64,000 nt of DNA from assembly GCF_029626155.1 (NCBI RefSeq), contig NZ_JARUBL010000001.1:62001-126000 (forward strand), read 5' to 3'. The stretch is from Solwaraspora sp. WMMD1047 (GTDB taxonomy: Bacteria; Actinomycetota; Actinomycetes; Mycobacteriales; Micromonosporaceae). The translations under genes and the position numbers were made by a program. Below are positions 42,185 to 50,484 of the stretch, piece by piece; positions within the stretch are counted from its first letter, which is position 1; each line of letters starts with the position of its first letter. The notes beneath the pieces are model-generated. The model was not told where the DNA came from, ran no database searches, and was given only the letters and a program-made list of their open reading frames with translations.

Positions 42185-43537
42185 ATGCGTTTCCTACCCG
42201 ATGAAGAGAACCTCACCGCCGCGGTCGTGGGCCTCGGCTACGTCGGTTCCTGCGTGGCCGCCACGCTCGCCGACGGCGGCATCGACGTGATCGGGATCGA
42301 CGTCGACGCCACCCTGATCGAGGAGTTCTCCCGCGGCGAATGCCGGTTCCGGGAGACCGGGCTGCCGGAGCTGATCGGCCGCTGGTCGGGCACCTCCCGA
42401 CTGCGGCTGAGCACCAGCTACCAGCCGGTCGCCGAGGCGGACGTGGTGATCGTCGCGGTCGGCACGCCGATCCACGCCGGCGGGGTGCTGGCCGACACCC
42501 AGCTCCGCGGCGCCTGCGAGGAGCTGAGCCGGCACATCCGCCCCGGGCAGCTGCTCATCTTCAAGAGCACGGTGCCGCCGGGGATGACCCGCAAGCTGGT
42601 CGTCGGGCTGCTGGAGCAGGGCGGGCTGCGCTGCGGGGAGGACTTCGGCCTCGCCTTCTGCCCGGAACGGCTCTCCGAGGGGGTGGCCCTGCGCGAGCTG
42701 CGCAGCTTCCCGATCGTGGTGGGCGGCTGGTGCGCCGACAGCGCCGCGGCCGCCGCCGCCTTCTGGCGGCGGGGAATCGGGGTCGAGGTGATCACCTGCA
42801 GCTCCATCGAGGCGGCCGAGATGGTCAAGCTCGCCGACAACTGGTGGATCGACCACAACATCGCGCTGGCCAACGAGCTGGCCCAGGTCTGCTCGGCGCT
42901 GGAGGTGGACGTGCTGGACGTCATCTCGGCGGCCAACTCGATCCCCAAGGGGAACGGGAACGTCAACATCCTGCTGCCCAGCGTCGGGGTGGGCGGCTCC
43001 TGCCTGACCAAGGACCCGTGGATGGTCTGGCGGTCCGGGCAGGAACTCGGGGTCGAGGTGCGGACCGTGCCGGTGGCCCGCGAGGTGAACGACTCGATGC
43101 CGGGCTACACCTTCGACCTGATCGCCGCCGAGCTGGCCCGGCAGGACCGGCCGCTGGCCGGGGCCCGGGTGGCGGTGCTCGGCGTGGCGTTCAAGAACGA
43201 CACCGGCGACCTGCGGGCCACCCCGACCCAACCGGTCGTGGCGGCGCTGCGGGAGGCCGGTGCCGAGGTCAGCATCTTCGATCCGCTGGCCGACCCGGAC
43301 GACGCGGAGAAGACCTTCGGGCTCGCCCCGACCGGTTCGCTCGCCGACGCGGTCCAGGGTGCGGACTGTCTGGCGGTCCTCGCCTGGCACCGCGCGTTCA
43401 ACGAGATCGACTTCACGGAACTGCGGCGCCGGGTGGCCAGCCCGTGCGTCCTGATCGACGGCCGCGCCTATTTCACCAGGGATCGCATCGAAGAGCTGCG
43501 GCGGTCGGGCTTCATCTACCGCGGAATTGGGAGGTAG
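42185..43537 (+). CDS. NDP-glucose 6-dehydrogenase family enzyme (UDP/TDP-glucose to glucuronate)
   Basis: A 450-residue enzyme of the UDP-glucose/GDP-mannose dehydrogenase family: NAD site AAVVGLGYVGSCVAATLADGG, the Lys/Asn substrate segment AAEMVKLADNWWIDHNIALANE and the catalytic Cys in SVGVGGSCLTKDPW. With the decarboxylase encoded 5 bp downstream it should give an NDP-pentose (xylose-like), as CalS8/CalS9 do in calicheamicin biosynthesis. The donor nucleotide cannot be told from sequence. Confidence 0.85.
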   Translation: MRFLPDEENLTAAVVGLGYVGSCVAATLADGGIDVIGIDVDATLIEEFSRGECRFRETGLPELIGRWSGTSRLRLSTSYQPVAEADVVIVAVGTPIHAGGVLADTQLRGACEELSRHIRPGQLLIFKSTVPPGMTRKLVVGLLEQGGLRCGEDFGLAFCPERLSEGVALRELRSFPIVVGGWCADSAAAAAAFWRRGIGVEVITCSSIEAAEMVKLADNWWIDHNIALANELAQVCSALEVDVLDVISAANSIPKGNGNVNILLPSVGVGGSCLTKDPWMVWRSGQELGVEVRTVPVAREVNDSMPGYTFDLIAAELARQDRPLAGARVAVLGVAFKNDTGDLRATPTQPVVAALREAGAEVSIFDPLADPDDAEKTFGLAPTGSLADAVQGADCLAVLAWHRAFNEIDFTELRRRVASPCVLIDGRAYFTRDRIEELRRSGFIYRGIGR

Positions 43538-43542
43538 GCGCA

Positions 43543-44532
43543 ATGGCCAAGGTTGTGGTGACCGGCGCGCGCGGCTTTGTCGGCGGGCACCTCGTCGAGA
43601 CGCTCGCCGAGCGGGGCGACGAGGTGATCGCGTTCGACTGCGGCACGCCGACGGACGACGGCCGGGACGGTACGGCAAAGGCCGACCGGTACGTGCAGGG
43701 CAACATCTGTGATCAGGCCCAGTTGGCCGAGGCGATCAGCGACGGGGTGGAGATCGTCTACCACCTGGCCGCACTGGTCGGCGTGGACCACTACATCCAC
43801 CGTCCGATCGACGTGATCGACGTGAACGTCTTCGGCACCAGGAACGTGCTCGACCTGGCCGTGCGGACCGGCGCCAAGGTGGTGGTCGCCAGCACCAGCG
43901 AGGTCTTCGGGAAGAACCCGGCGGTGCCGTGGACCGAGAACGCCGACCGGGTGCTCGGCCCCACCGCCACCGACCGGTGGAGCTACTCGTCCAGCAAGGC
44001 GGTGGCCGAGCACCTCACCTTCGCCTTCATCCGGCAGCGTGAGCTGCGGGCGTCGATCGTCCGCTACTTCAACCTGTACGGACCGCGCCAGCGGCCGGCC
44101 TTCGTGCTCAGCCGCAGCATCCACCGGGCGCTGCGCGGGCTGGCGCCGGTGGTCTACGACGACGGCCGGCAGACCCGCTCCTTCACGTACGTGGGGGACG
44201 TGATCGACGCGACCGTGCAGGCCGGCACCAACCCGAAGTCCGACGGGGAGAGCTTCAACATCGGCAGCGCCGAGGAGACCTCGATCCAGCAGGCCGTCGA
44301 CTTCATCAACGAACTCACCGGGGCCGAGTCGGAGGTGGTCCCGCTGGACACCGGGCGCAAGTTCGGCGAGTCGTACCAGGACCTGCCGCGGCGGATCCCG
44401 GACACCAGCAAGGCCAACTCGATTCTCGGATGGCACCACCGGACCAAGCTGCGCGAGGGTCTACAGCAGACGATCGACTGGGCCCGCGCCAACCCGTGGT
44501 GGTTGGAGCAGTCGGACAGCGGAGCCGGCTGA
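43543..44532 (+). CDS. NDP-glucuronate decarboxylase-like / NAD-dependent epimerase-dehydratase
   Basis: A 329-residue short-chain dehydrogenase-type enzyme: NAD site VVTGARGFVGGHLVETLAERG, Tyr-x3-Lys active site WSYSSSKAVAEHL, and NLYGPRQRPAFV. The neighbour makes NDP-glucuronate, so decarboxylation to a 4-keto-pentose or xylose is the most likely step; a 4-epimerase or 4,6-dehydratase function is a weaker alternative. It follows the dehydrogenase gene by 5 bp with ggagg at the junction. Confidence 0.8.
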   Translation: MAKVVVTGARGFVGGHLVETLAERGDEVIAFDCGTPTDDGRDGTAKADRYVQGNICDQAQLAEAISDGVEIVYHLAALVGVDHYIHRPIDVIDVNVFGTRNVLDLAVRTGAKVVVASTSEVFGKNPAVPWTENADRVLGPTATDRWSYSSSKAVAEHLTFAFIRQRELRASIVRYFNLYGPRQRPAFVLSRSIHRALRGLAPVVYDDGRQTRSFTYVGDVIDATVQAGTNPKSDGESFNIGSAEETSIQQAVDFINELTGAESEVVPLDTGRKFGESYQDLPRRIPDTSKANSILGWHHRTKLREGLQQTIDWARANPWWLEQSDSGAG

Positions 44533-44540
44533 CCAGACCC

Positions 44541-44579
44541 GATCTTCCAGGAGAAGACGCGGCCAGATCTTCCAGGAGA
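44541..44579 (+). repeat. Duplicated 14-bp ribosome-site segment upstream of the carrier-protein gene
   Basis: gatcttccaggaga occurs at 44541-44554 and again at 44566-44579, a 25-bp tandem period. Both copies contain the purine-rich aggaga that would serve as Shine-Dalgarno; the second is 8 bp from the ATG at 44587. A local duplication, perhaps raising translation of the carrier protein. Confidence 0.7.
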
Positions 44580-44586
44580 GAGACAG

Positions 44587-44907
44587 ATGGAGAACGACAA
44601 GCGTGCCGAGGTGGCGCGCAGACTGACCGACTACTTCCGGACCCGGGTGCTCGGCGAGGCGGAGGCGGCCGAGTTGACGGCCCAGACGCCGCTGCTGGAG
44701 TCGGGCATCCTCAACTCGGTGGGCACCGCCCGGCTCCTCGCGTACCTGCGGGACGAGTTCGGTGTCCGGGTGCCGCCGACGAAGGTGACCGGTTCGCACT
44801 TCCGCAATCTCGACAACATCACCGACCTGGTCGTCTCGCTGCAGGGCGAAGCGGCGGGTGAAGCGGCGGCGGCCGCGCCGGCCGGCGCCGGGGGCCAGCA
44901 TGGCTGA
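44587..44907 (+). CDS. L-prolyl carrier protein (pyrrole pathway, CloN5/PltL-like)
   Basis: A 106-residue carrier protein. The phosphopantetheine site is Ser44 in LLESGILNSVGTARLLAYL; the ILNSVG form is typical of stand-alone proline carriers (PltL, RedO, CloN5) rather than PKS ACPs, which have DSL. It should hold prolyl, then pyrrolyl-2-carboxyl, while the dehydrogenase and halogenase act. The last 20 residues are Ala/Gly-rich. It overlaps the halogenase gene by 8 bp, which fits the halogenase acting on its cargo. Confidence 0.85.
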   Translation: MENDKRAEVARRLTDYFRTRVLGEAEAAELTAQTPLLESGILNSVGTARLLAYLRDEFGVRVPPTKVTGSHFRNLDNITDLVVSLQGEAAGEAAAAAPAGAGGQHG

Positions 44908-46252
44908 CCACGAGTACGACGTCGGCGTGATCGGCGGTGGCCCGGCCGGCTCCACGATGGCCTCCTACCTGGCGATGGCGGGGCTCAATGTCGCGGTCTT
45001 CGAGTCCGAGGTCTTCCCGCGGGAGCACGTCGGCGAGTCGCTGGTCCCGGCGACCACGCCGGTGCTGCGGGAGATCGGCGCGATGGAGAAGATCGAGAGC
45101 GCCGGCTTCCCGCGCAAGTACGGCGCCGCCTGGACCTCCGCCGACACCCGCCCCACCTCGCCGCTGGACTTCCAGGTCAGCTCGCACGGCTGGGGTGTGG
45201 CGGAGATCCGCTACCAGGAGCGGGACCAGGAGCAGGTGGACCGGGAGTACTCGTTCCACGTCGACCGTGGCAAGTTCGACCTGATCCTGCTCAAGCACGC
45301 CGAGGAGCTGGGCGCCAAGCTGTTCTGTGGGGTCCGGGTCAACCGGGTCGACTTCGCCGACCCGGACCTGCCGGTGCTGCACGCCCGGGTGGGTGGCCGG
45401 ACCACCGAGGTGCCGGTCCGGATGGTGGTCGACGCGAGCGGCCGGCACACGCTGCTGGGCAGCCAGCTCAAGGTCAAGGTGCCGGACCCGGTCTTCAACC
45501 AGTACGCGATCCACACCTGGTTCGAGGGCCTGGACCGGGCCGCGCTGGCTCGCCAGCCGGGGCAGGAGGACTACATCCACGTCCACTTCCTGCCGCTTGA
45601 GGACACCTGGGTGTGGCAGATCCCGATCACCGACACGATCACCTCGATCGGGGTGGTGACCCAGCGGGCGCGGTTCCGGGCGGCAAAGGACGACCTGGAC
45701 ACGTTCTTCTGGGACTCGGTGGCCAGCCGGCCGGACCTGTTGGGCGCGTTGAAGCAGTGCGCCCAGCTCCGGCCGTTGAAGACCGAGGGCGACTACAGCT
45801 ACGGCATGCGCAAGATCGCCGACGACGGGATGGTGCTGATCGGCGACGCGGCACGGTTCGTCGACCCGATCTTCTCCAGCGGGGTCAGCGTGGCGATGAA
45901 CAGCGCGCGGTTCGCCGCCAAGGACATCGTCGCGGCCGCGGCGGCCGGTGACTTCCGGCGCCCCCGGTTCGACACCTACGTCGACACCCTGCGCCGGGGC
46001 GTTTCGAGCTGGTACGACTTCATCTCGATCTACTACCGGCTGAACATCCTCTTCACCGCCTTCATCGACGACCCCCGCTACCGCCAGGACGTGATTCGGA
46101 TGTTGCAGGGCGACGTGTACGACGGCGAGGAGCCGCCGGCGCTGGCCGCGATGCGGGACTTCGTGGCGGCGGTGGAGGCCGACCCGAACCACCTGTGGCA
46201 CAACCGTCTGGGCAACCTGAAGGCGTCCGCGGCAGCCGCCGCGCTCTTCTAG
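44900..46252 (+). CDS. FADH2-dependent halogenase, probable pyrrolyl-carrier chlorinase (PltA-like)
   Basis: A 450-residue flavin halogenase: FAD site VGVIGGGPAGSTMASYLAMAG (Gly12, 14, 17) and the diagnostic WxWxIP motif at Trp237-Pro242 (TWVWQIP). The length and the region SRPLKT/QLRPLKTEGDYSYGM with IGDAARFVDPIFSSGVSVAM resemble halogenases acting on carrier-bound substrates such as PltA. It overlaps the carrier gene by 8 bp, so chlorination of pyrrolyl-S-carrier is inferred. Number of chlorines cannot be told. A flavin reductase is not in the window. Confidence 0.88.
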   Translation: MADHEYDVGVIGGGPAGSTMASYLAMAGLNVAVFESEVFPREHVGESLVPATTPVLREIGAMEKIESAGFPRKYGAAWTSADTRPTSPLDFQVSSHGWGVAEIRYQERDQEQVDREYSFHVDRGKFDLILLKHAEELGAKLFCGVRVNRVDFADPDLPVLHARVGGRTTEVPVRMVVDASGRHTLLGSQLKVKVPDPVFNQYAIHTWFEGLDRAALARQPGQEDYIHVHFLPLEDTWVWQIPITDTITSIGVVTQRARFRAAKDDLDTFFWDSVASRPDLLGALKQCAQLRPLKTEGDYSYGMRKIADDGMVLIGDAARFVDPIFSSGVSVAMNSARFAAKDIVAAAAAGDFRRPRFDTYVDTLRRGVSSWYDFISIYYRLNILFTAFIDDPRYRQDVIRMLQGDVYDGEEPPALAAMRDFVAAVEADPNHLWHNRLGNLKASAAAAALF

Positions 46253-46266
46253 GCAACGGCGCCGCT

Positions 46267-46301
46267 CGGGCCGTCGGCTCCCTCGGGAGTCCGGCGGCCC
46301 G
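46267..46301. terminator. Terminator hairpin between the halogenase and antiporter genes
   Basis: CGGGCCG (46267-46273) pairs with CGGCCCG (46295-46301), with an inner CTCC/GGAG pairing around ctcg. It sits between two convergent genes and probably ends both transcripts. Confidence 0.7.
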
Positions 46302-46322
46302 CTTCGTCGCGGGTGCCGGAGC

Positions 46323-47681
46323 TCAGCCGGTGCGTTCGGCGGGTTCGGGCGGTGGGGGAGCGCCGGGTGCCGGCAGCGTCCAGACCTCGTGCTCGGTCGC
46401 CCGCAGCCGTTCGTCGGCGGTGGTCTCGACGCGCCGCATCGCGGCCCGCAGCAGCGGCGGCGCCATCAGCGAGGTGACCACCGCGACCAGCACCACCACG
46501 GTGTAGCTGGCGGTGTTGAGCACGCCGAGCCGCAGCCCGGCGTACGCCATGATCACTTCGACCACCCCGCGGGCGTTCAGCCCGGCGCCCAGCGCCAGCC
46601 CTTCCCAGTGCGACAGTCGGCTGGCCCGGGCGCCCAGGTAGCCGCCGATCAGCTTGCCCGCGACGGCGACGAGCGTCACGGCGACGGCGGCCAGCAACAC
46701 GGTCGGATCGGCGAGCGCGGTCAGGTCCATCCGCAGCCCGGCGGTGGCCAGGAAGAGCGGGGCCAGGACGGCGAGCACCACGAGCCGCAGCGGTGCGAGC
46801 ATACGCAGGTCGGTGACGCCGGGCGAGCCGATCACCGCGCCCGCGAGAAAGGCGCCGAAGATGGCCTCCAGCCCGAGGGCGTGGGTGGCCCAGCTACAGC
46901 CCAGCACGAAGATGACCACGACGGTGACGGTGGCGCCGGGCTCGCCGGTGCGGGCCGCCTGACGCAGCGTCCAGCGCATCGCCGGGCGGAGCACGAAGAC
47001 CGCCAGCGCCGCGAAGCCCAGCAGGTAGAGCACGGAGCGGCCGATCAGCCCCAGCTGCACGCCGACGGTGGCCAGCGCCGAGGCGATGGAGAGCAGGAAC
47101 CAGGCGACCGCGTCGTTCACCATCGCCGCCGCGATGGTGAGCTGGCCGACGTCGCGGTGCAGCAGGTTCAGGTCGCCGAGGATCTTCGCGATCACCGGGA
47201 TCGCGCTCACCGACAGCGCGATGCCGAGAAAGAAGGCGAAGACCGGCCGGTCCACGGTCTCCGGAACCAGCCGGTCGGGCAGCGCGAACGCCACCGCCAC
47301 ACCCAGGCCCAGCGGTACGAGCAGCCCGCCGAGGCTCACCCACCCGACCGCCCAGCGGCGGCGCCGCAGCATCTTGACGTCCAGGTGCGCCCCGGTCACC
47401 GCCACCAGCAGCAGGACGCCGAGTTGGCCGACGGCGTCCAGCAGGTGCAGCTGGGTCGGCTCCGGCGGGGTCAGCCAGTCGGCCACGCCCGGCGCAAGGT
47501 GGCCGAGCAGGGACGGGCCGAGGACCAGGCCGGCGAGCAGCTCGCCGACCACGGTCGGGAGCCGGACCAGCGCCGCGAGCCGGCCCAGGCAGAGCGCGAG
47601 CAGCAGCAGCATGGTCAGCTGCAGCAGGAAGAGCGAGAGCTGATGGGACGAGAGCGGGGTAGCCGGGCCCAACGCGTACAC
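46323..47681 (-). CDS. Monovalent cation:proton antiporter (CPA2)
   Basis: A 452-residue, about 12-helix protein with CPA2 hallmarks LPTVVGELLAGLVLGPSLLG and LSVSAIPVIAKILGDLNLLHRDVGQLTIAAAMVNDAVAW, where the ND is the ion site. The hydrophilic tail is short and lacks a TrkA domain. Antiporters occur in several antibiotic clusters, perhaps for resistance or export energetics. It is the last gene of the minus-strand operon GNAT2-ACP-isomerase-aminotransferase-antiporter, 39 bp after the aminotransferase. Confidence 0.88.
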   Translation of the reverse strand: MYALGPATPLSSHQLSLFLLQLTMLLLLALCLGRLAALVRLPTVVGELLAGLVLGPSLLGHLAPGVADWLTPPEPTQLHLLDAVGQLGVLLLVAVTGAHLDVKMLRRRRWAVGWVSLGGLLVPLGLGVAVAFALPDRLVPETVDRPVFAFFLGIALSVSAIPVIAKILGDLNLLHRDVGQLTIAAAMVNDAVAWFLLSIASALATVGVQLGLIGRSVLYLLGFAALAVFVLRPAMRWTLRQAARTGEPGATVTVVVIFVLGCSWATHALGLEAIFGAFLAGAVIGSPGVTDLRMLAPLRLVVLAVLAPLFLATAGLRMDLTALADPTVLLAAVAVTLVAVAGKLIGGYLGARASRLSHWEGLALGAGLNARGVVEVIMAYAGLRLGVLNTASYTVVVLVAVVTSLMAPPLLRAAMRRVETTADERLRATEHEVWTLPAPGAPPPPEPAERTG

Positions 47682-47720
47682 GATCGTCCTCCCCGCCGGC
47701 GCGGGCCGGCAGCCGGCGGC

Positions 47721-48839
47721 CTACCTTGCGGCGGCGAGTCCGGCCGACGCGCCGACCGCCCGGACCACCGCGGTGACCGCCTCGGCCGACAGGTGCGGTC
47801 CCATCGGGAGGCTGAGCACCTGGTCGGCGAGGCGCTCGGCGATCGGGTATGCCCCGGCCGCCAGCGGGGTGTCGGCGTACGCGGGCGTGCGGTGCGGCGC
47901 CACCGGATAGTGGATGAGCGTGTCGACGCCGGCCGCGGAGAGCCGTTCCTGTAGCTGCTGACGGTCCGGGGTGCGTAGCACGAAGAGGTGCCAGACCGGG
48001 TCGGACCAGGCGGCGACCGTCGGCAGGGTGAGGTCGGCGAACCCGGTCAACTCGGTGAGGTAACGGTCCGCGACCTGCCGGCGGCGGTCGTTCCACTCGT
48101 CCAGCCGGGCCAGCTTCACCCGCAGCACCGCCGCCTGCAGCTCGTCCAGCCGGTGGTTGGTGGCCCGGATCTCGTGCCGGTACTTCACCCGGGAGCCGTA
48201 GCTGCGCAGCAGCCGGAGCCGGTCCGCCAGCTCCGGGTCGGCGGTGACCACCGCGCCGCCGTCGCCGAGCGCCCCGAGGTTCTTGCCGGGGTAGAAGCTG
48301 AACGCGGTCGCGGTGGTGCCGGAGCCGATCCGCCGGCCGCGGTAGCGGCTGCCGTGCGCCTGCGCGGCGTCCTCCACCACGGCCAGGCCGTGCCGGTCGG
48401 CCACCGCGACGACCGCCTCCAGGTCGACCGGCTGGCCATAGAGGTGTACGGGCATGATGGCCCGGGTGCGGCCAGTGACCGCGGCCTCGATCCGGGCCGG
48501 GTCGATCAGGTAGGTGACCTCGTCCGGCTCGACCGGGACCGGCCGGGCGCCGGTGGCGCTGACCGCCGTCCAGGTCGCGATGAAGGTGTGCGAGGGGACG
48601 ATCACCTCGTCGCCCGGGCCGATGTCCAGGGCGCGCAGGGTCAGCTCCAGGGCGTCCGAGCCGCTGGCCACCGCGACGCAGTGCCGGTTGTCGCAGTAGC
48701 TGGCGAACTCGGCCTCGAACGCCTCGATCTCCGGCCCGGCGAGATACCAGCCGGAGGCGAGCACCCGGGCCACCGCGGCGTCGATCTCGCCCTGCAGTTC
48801 GAGGTACGCGGCGCGCAGGTCCAGGAACGGAACCCTCAC
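47721..48839 (-). CDS. NDP-keto-sugar aminotransferase (DegT family, FdtB/QdtB-like)
   Basis: A 372-residue PLP enzyme beginning VPFLDLRAAYLELQGEIDAAV with PLP motifs EDAAQAHGSRYRGRRIG and the Schiff-base Lys in AFSFYPGKNLGALGDGGAVV. Form and position next to a 3,4-ketoisomerase gene match FdtB/QdtB, which make TDP-3-amino-3,6-dideoxyhexoses. GTG at 48839 overlaps the isomerase stop by 4 bp, so they act together. The 3-amino group may be an acylation site for the pyrrole. Confidence 0.85.
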   Translation of the reverse strand: MRVPFLDLRAAYLELQGEIDAAVARVLASGWYLAGPEIEAFEAEFASYCDNRHCVAVASGSDALELTLRALDIGPGDEVIVPSHTFIATWTAVSATGARPVPVEPDEVTYLIDPARIEAAVTGRTRAIMPVHLYGQPVDLEAVVAVADRHGLAVVEDAAQAHGSRYRGRRIGSGTTATAFSFYPGKNLGALGDGGAVVTADPELADRLRLLRSYGSRVKYRHEIRATNHRLDELQAAVLRVKLARLDEWNDRRRQVADRYLTELTGFADLTLPTVAAWSDPVWHLFVLRTPDRQQLQERLSAAGVDTLIHYPVAPHRTPAYADTPLAAGAYPIAERLADQVLSLPMGPHLSAEAVTAVVRAVGASAGLAAAR

Positions 48840-49315
48840 GACAGGCTCCGCGCGTCGCGGAGGAACTCGTCGTAGTCCCGGTAGTACTCGGCCTCGTCGT
48901 AGTGGTCGGCGACCAGCCAGAGACCGACCGTGCCCGGCGAGAAGTTGATCATGTCGCGCCAGACCATCGGACCCATGTAGAGACCCTTGCTCGGGTGGTC
49001 CAGCACGAACCGGTTCTGGTTGAAGCCGTCGTCGACGACCACCTCGAACCGGCCGTGCACCGCGATGATGAGCTGCCGCAGCCGGCGGTGCCCGTGCGCC
49101 CCCCGGGCGGCGCCGTCCGGGATGTCGAACATGTAGTAGGCGCGCTTGACGACGAAGTCGATGTCCTTGCCCGTCTCCACCACGCAGAGACTGCCCCGGG
49201 CATCGTCGAACTGCGGCAGGTCGACGATCCGGCACGGGTCGATCCGGCCGACGACGATGCCCGGCTCGACCGCCCCGGTGTGGATGGCCGGCGTACCGGT
49301 GGTGTGGGTGCTCAT
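48836..49315 (-). CDS. TDP-4-keto-6-deoxyglucose 3,4-ketoisomerase (FdtA/Tyl1a/WxcM cupin)
   Basis: A 159-residue cupin. The core VDLPQFDDARGSLCVVETGKDIDF, YMFDIPDGAARGAHGHRRLRQLI and GLYMGPMVWRDMINFSP match FdtA/QdtA/Tyl1a isomerases; the catalytic His pair lies in AHGHR. It moves the keto group from C4 to C3 before amination by the neighbouring DegT enzyme. Its ATG lies directly after the carrier-protein stop. Whether it forms the gluco or galacto product cannot be read from sequence. Confidence 0.87.
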   Translation of the reverse strand: MSTHTTGTPAIHTGAVEPGIVVGRIDPCRIVDLPQFDDARGSLCVVETGKDIDFVVKRAYYMFDIPDGAARGAHGHRRLRQLIIAVHGRFEVVVDDGFNQNRFVLDHPSKGLYMGPMVWRDMINFSPGTVGLWLVADHYDEAEYYRDYDEFLRDARSLS

Positions 49316-49621
49316 CTAGCCGGCCGTCCCGGCCTTGTTCGCCTCGGCTGCCGCCTCCTGGCGGTCGATCCGCTCGATCACGAACTCGGTGAGGTCCTCG
49401 AAGGTCTTCCCCTCGAAGGTCGGCATGTCCTCCAGCAGCGACACCTGGTAGTAGTCCTCAAGGGACAAAATGAGCTGGACGACCGAGAACGAGTCGAGGT
49501 CGCCGAGATCGTTCGGCTCCTCGACCTCCGGGTCACCCGAGGTCAGCATCAGAACCGCGGTGGCCCGCTGGCGTACCTGTTCGTTGATTTCTTGCCGGAC
49601 AACCTCGAGCGCGCTGGTCAA
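49316..49621 (-). CDS. Stand-alone acyl carrier protein
   Basis: A 101-residue carrier protein with phosphopantetheine Ser44 in DLGDLDSFSVVQLILSLED (DSF form). It differs from the proline carrier at 44587 and may be the second carrier in a pyrrole relay, like CloN1 in clorobiocin, or carry the lipid chain. TTG start at 49621 follows gaggagg. It is encoded 37 bp after the second GNAT and directly before the isomerase, which points to use with that GNAT. Confidence 0.85.
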   Translation of the reverse strand: MTSALEVVRQEINEQVRQRATAVLMLTSGDPEVEEPNDLGDLDSFSVVQLILSLEDYYQVSLLEDMPTFEGKTFEDLTEFVIERIDRQEAAAEANKAGTAG

Positions 49622-49658
49622 GGCTCCTCCTCAGGTCCTGGAATGAAAGTCTCTGCCG

Positions 49659-50240
49659 TCACACGGCGGCGGTGGCCTCGGCCGGCACGAGCCGTTCCAG
49701 CAGCCGCAGGCCGTGCTCGTCCCACTGGTCACGGTAGATGGCGAAAATGTGCATGTCGGCGGGCTGACCGTCGGTGAACAGATGATCCGGGAGGGTGCCT
49801 TCCCGGCGGATCAGCAGTTGGTCCTGCGCGAAACTACCGAAGCCGTCATCGGGGGTCCAGAAGTAGACCTTGCGGATATTCCACATCGCGAACGCGTAGT
49901 TCACGGTCAGGAACATGACCTCCATCGGTACGCCGTGGCGCGCCTTCGAGGGGTCGGTGAATATGTCGGCCCGCACGTGCCCGCCGGCCATGTCCAGGTG
50001 CCGCAGTGAGCTGATGCCGACGACGTCCCCGCGCTGCTCCACCATGAACTGCATCGCGATCGCGGTGGTGTGCGTCGAGATGAAATCGTCCCGGTCGGGT
50101 AGCTTCTGCAGACCCGCCTGTTCCAGCAGGTCGTAGGTGAGCTCCCCGTTCACGATGGGAGTGGGACGCAGGGTCGTTCGTTTCGTTGCCAGGTAGGGAA
50201 ACAACACGGGCTGCACCTCGTCTTCGACGCTGGTGGCCAC
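49659..50240 (-). CDS. Second GNAT-family acyltransferase, paralogue of the lanthipeptide-locus GNAT
   Basis: A 193-residue GNAT with TTLRPTPIVNGELTYDLLEQ, VRADIFTDPSKARHGVPMEVMFLTVNYAFAMW and RKVYFWTPDDGF, aligning along its whole length with the 37354-37944 protein. It heads the operon with the ACP and the 3-amino-sugar genes, so a role as ACP-dependent acyltransferase to an aminosugar (possibly of the chloropyrrole) is inferred. The GTG start has no clear Shine-Dalgarno. A promoter (50334-50362) and the shared palindrome (50272-50287) lie upstream. Confidence 0.8.
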   Translation of the reverse strand: MATSVEDEVQPVLFPYLATKRTTLRPTPIVNGELTYDLLEQAGLQKLPDRDDFISTHTTAIAMQFMVEQRGDVVGISSLRHLDMAGGHVRADIFTDPSKARHGVPMEVMFLTVNYAFAMWNIRKVYFWTPDDGFGSFAQDQLLIRREGTLPDHLFTDGQPADMHIFAIYRDQWDEHGLRLLERLVPAEATAAV

Positions 50241-50271
50241 CGTCGGCGATCGCGTCCACCGGGCGGCCGAC

Positions 50272-50287
50272 GTCCCGCCGGCGGGAC
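50272..50287. promoter_or_regulatory. Candidate cluster-specific operator, copy 2
   Basis: gtcccgccggcgggac is a perfect 16-bp palindrome, followed by gcccgccgagggtgg. Copy 1 at 38180 differs by one base in the palindrome and lacks 3 bp in the flank. It sits between the predicted promoter and the start codon of the second GNAT gene, in the divergent region shared with the C-methyltransferase gene. Confidence 0.6.
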
Positions 50288-50333
50288 GCCCGCCGAGGGT
50301 GGAGAAATCGCGAGGTGGCTCGTTGGCGGGGCC

Positions 50334-50362
50334 AGCCTAGGCCGCTTCCGGTGCGCTGTCAT
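50334..50362 (-). promoter_or_regulatory. Predicted promoter of the GNAT2-ACP-isomerase operon
   Basis: Reading the minus strand, ATGACA (50362-50357) and TAGGCT (50339-50334) are spaced by 17 bp, a good housekeeping-type match. Transcription would start near 50327, giving an 87-nt leader that contains the 16-bp palindrome. Confidence 0.55.
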
Positions 50363-50484
50363 TCGTCGAGCCGGGCCGAAATCGCGTATCGGTTGGGATT
50401 GGATGCGCGGCCTATAGCGCGGCGTCGCCGTCCGTGTAACGTCAGCCCGGTCCTTTGCTGGTCTGCGGACATCAGGAGTCTGAC

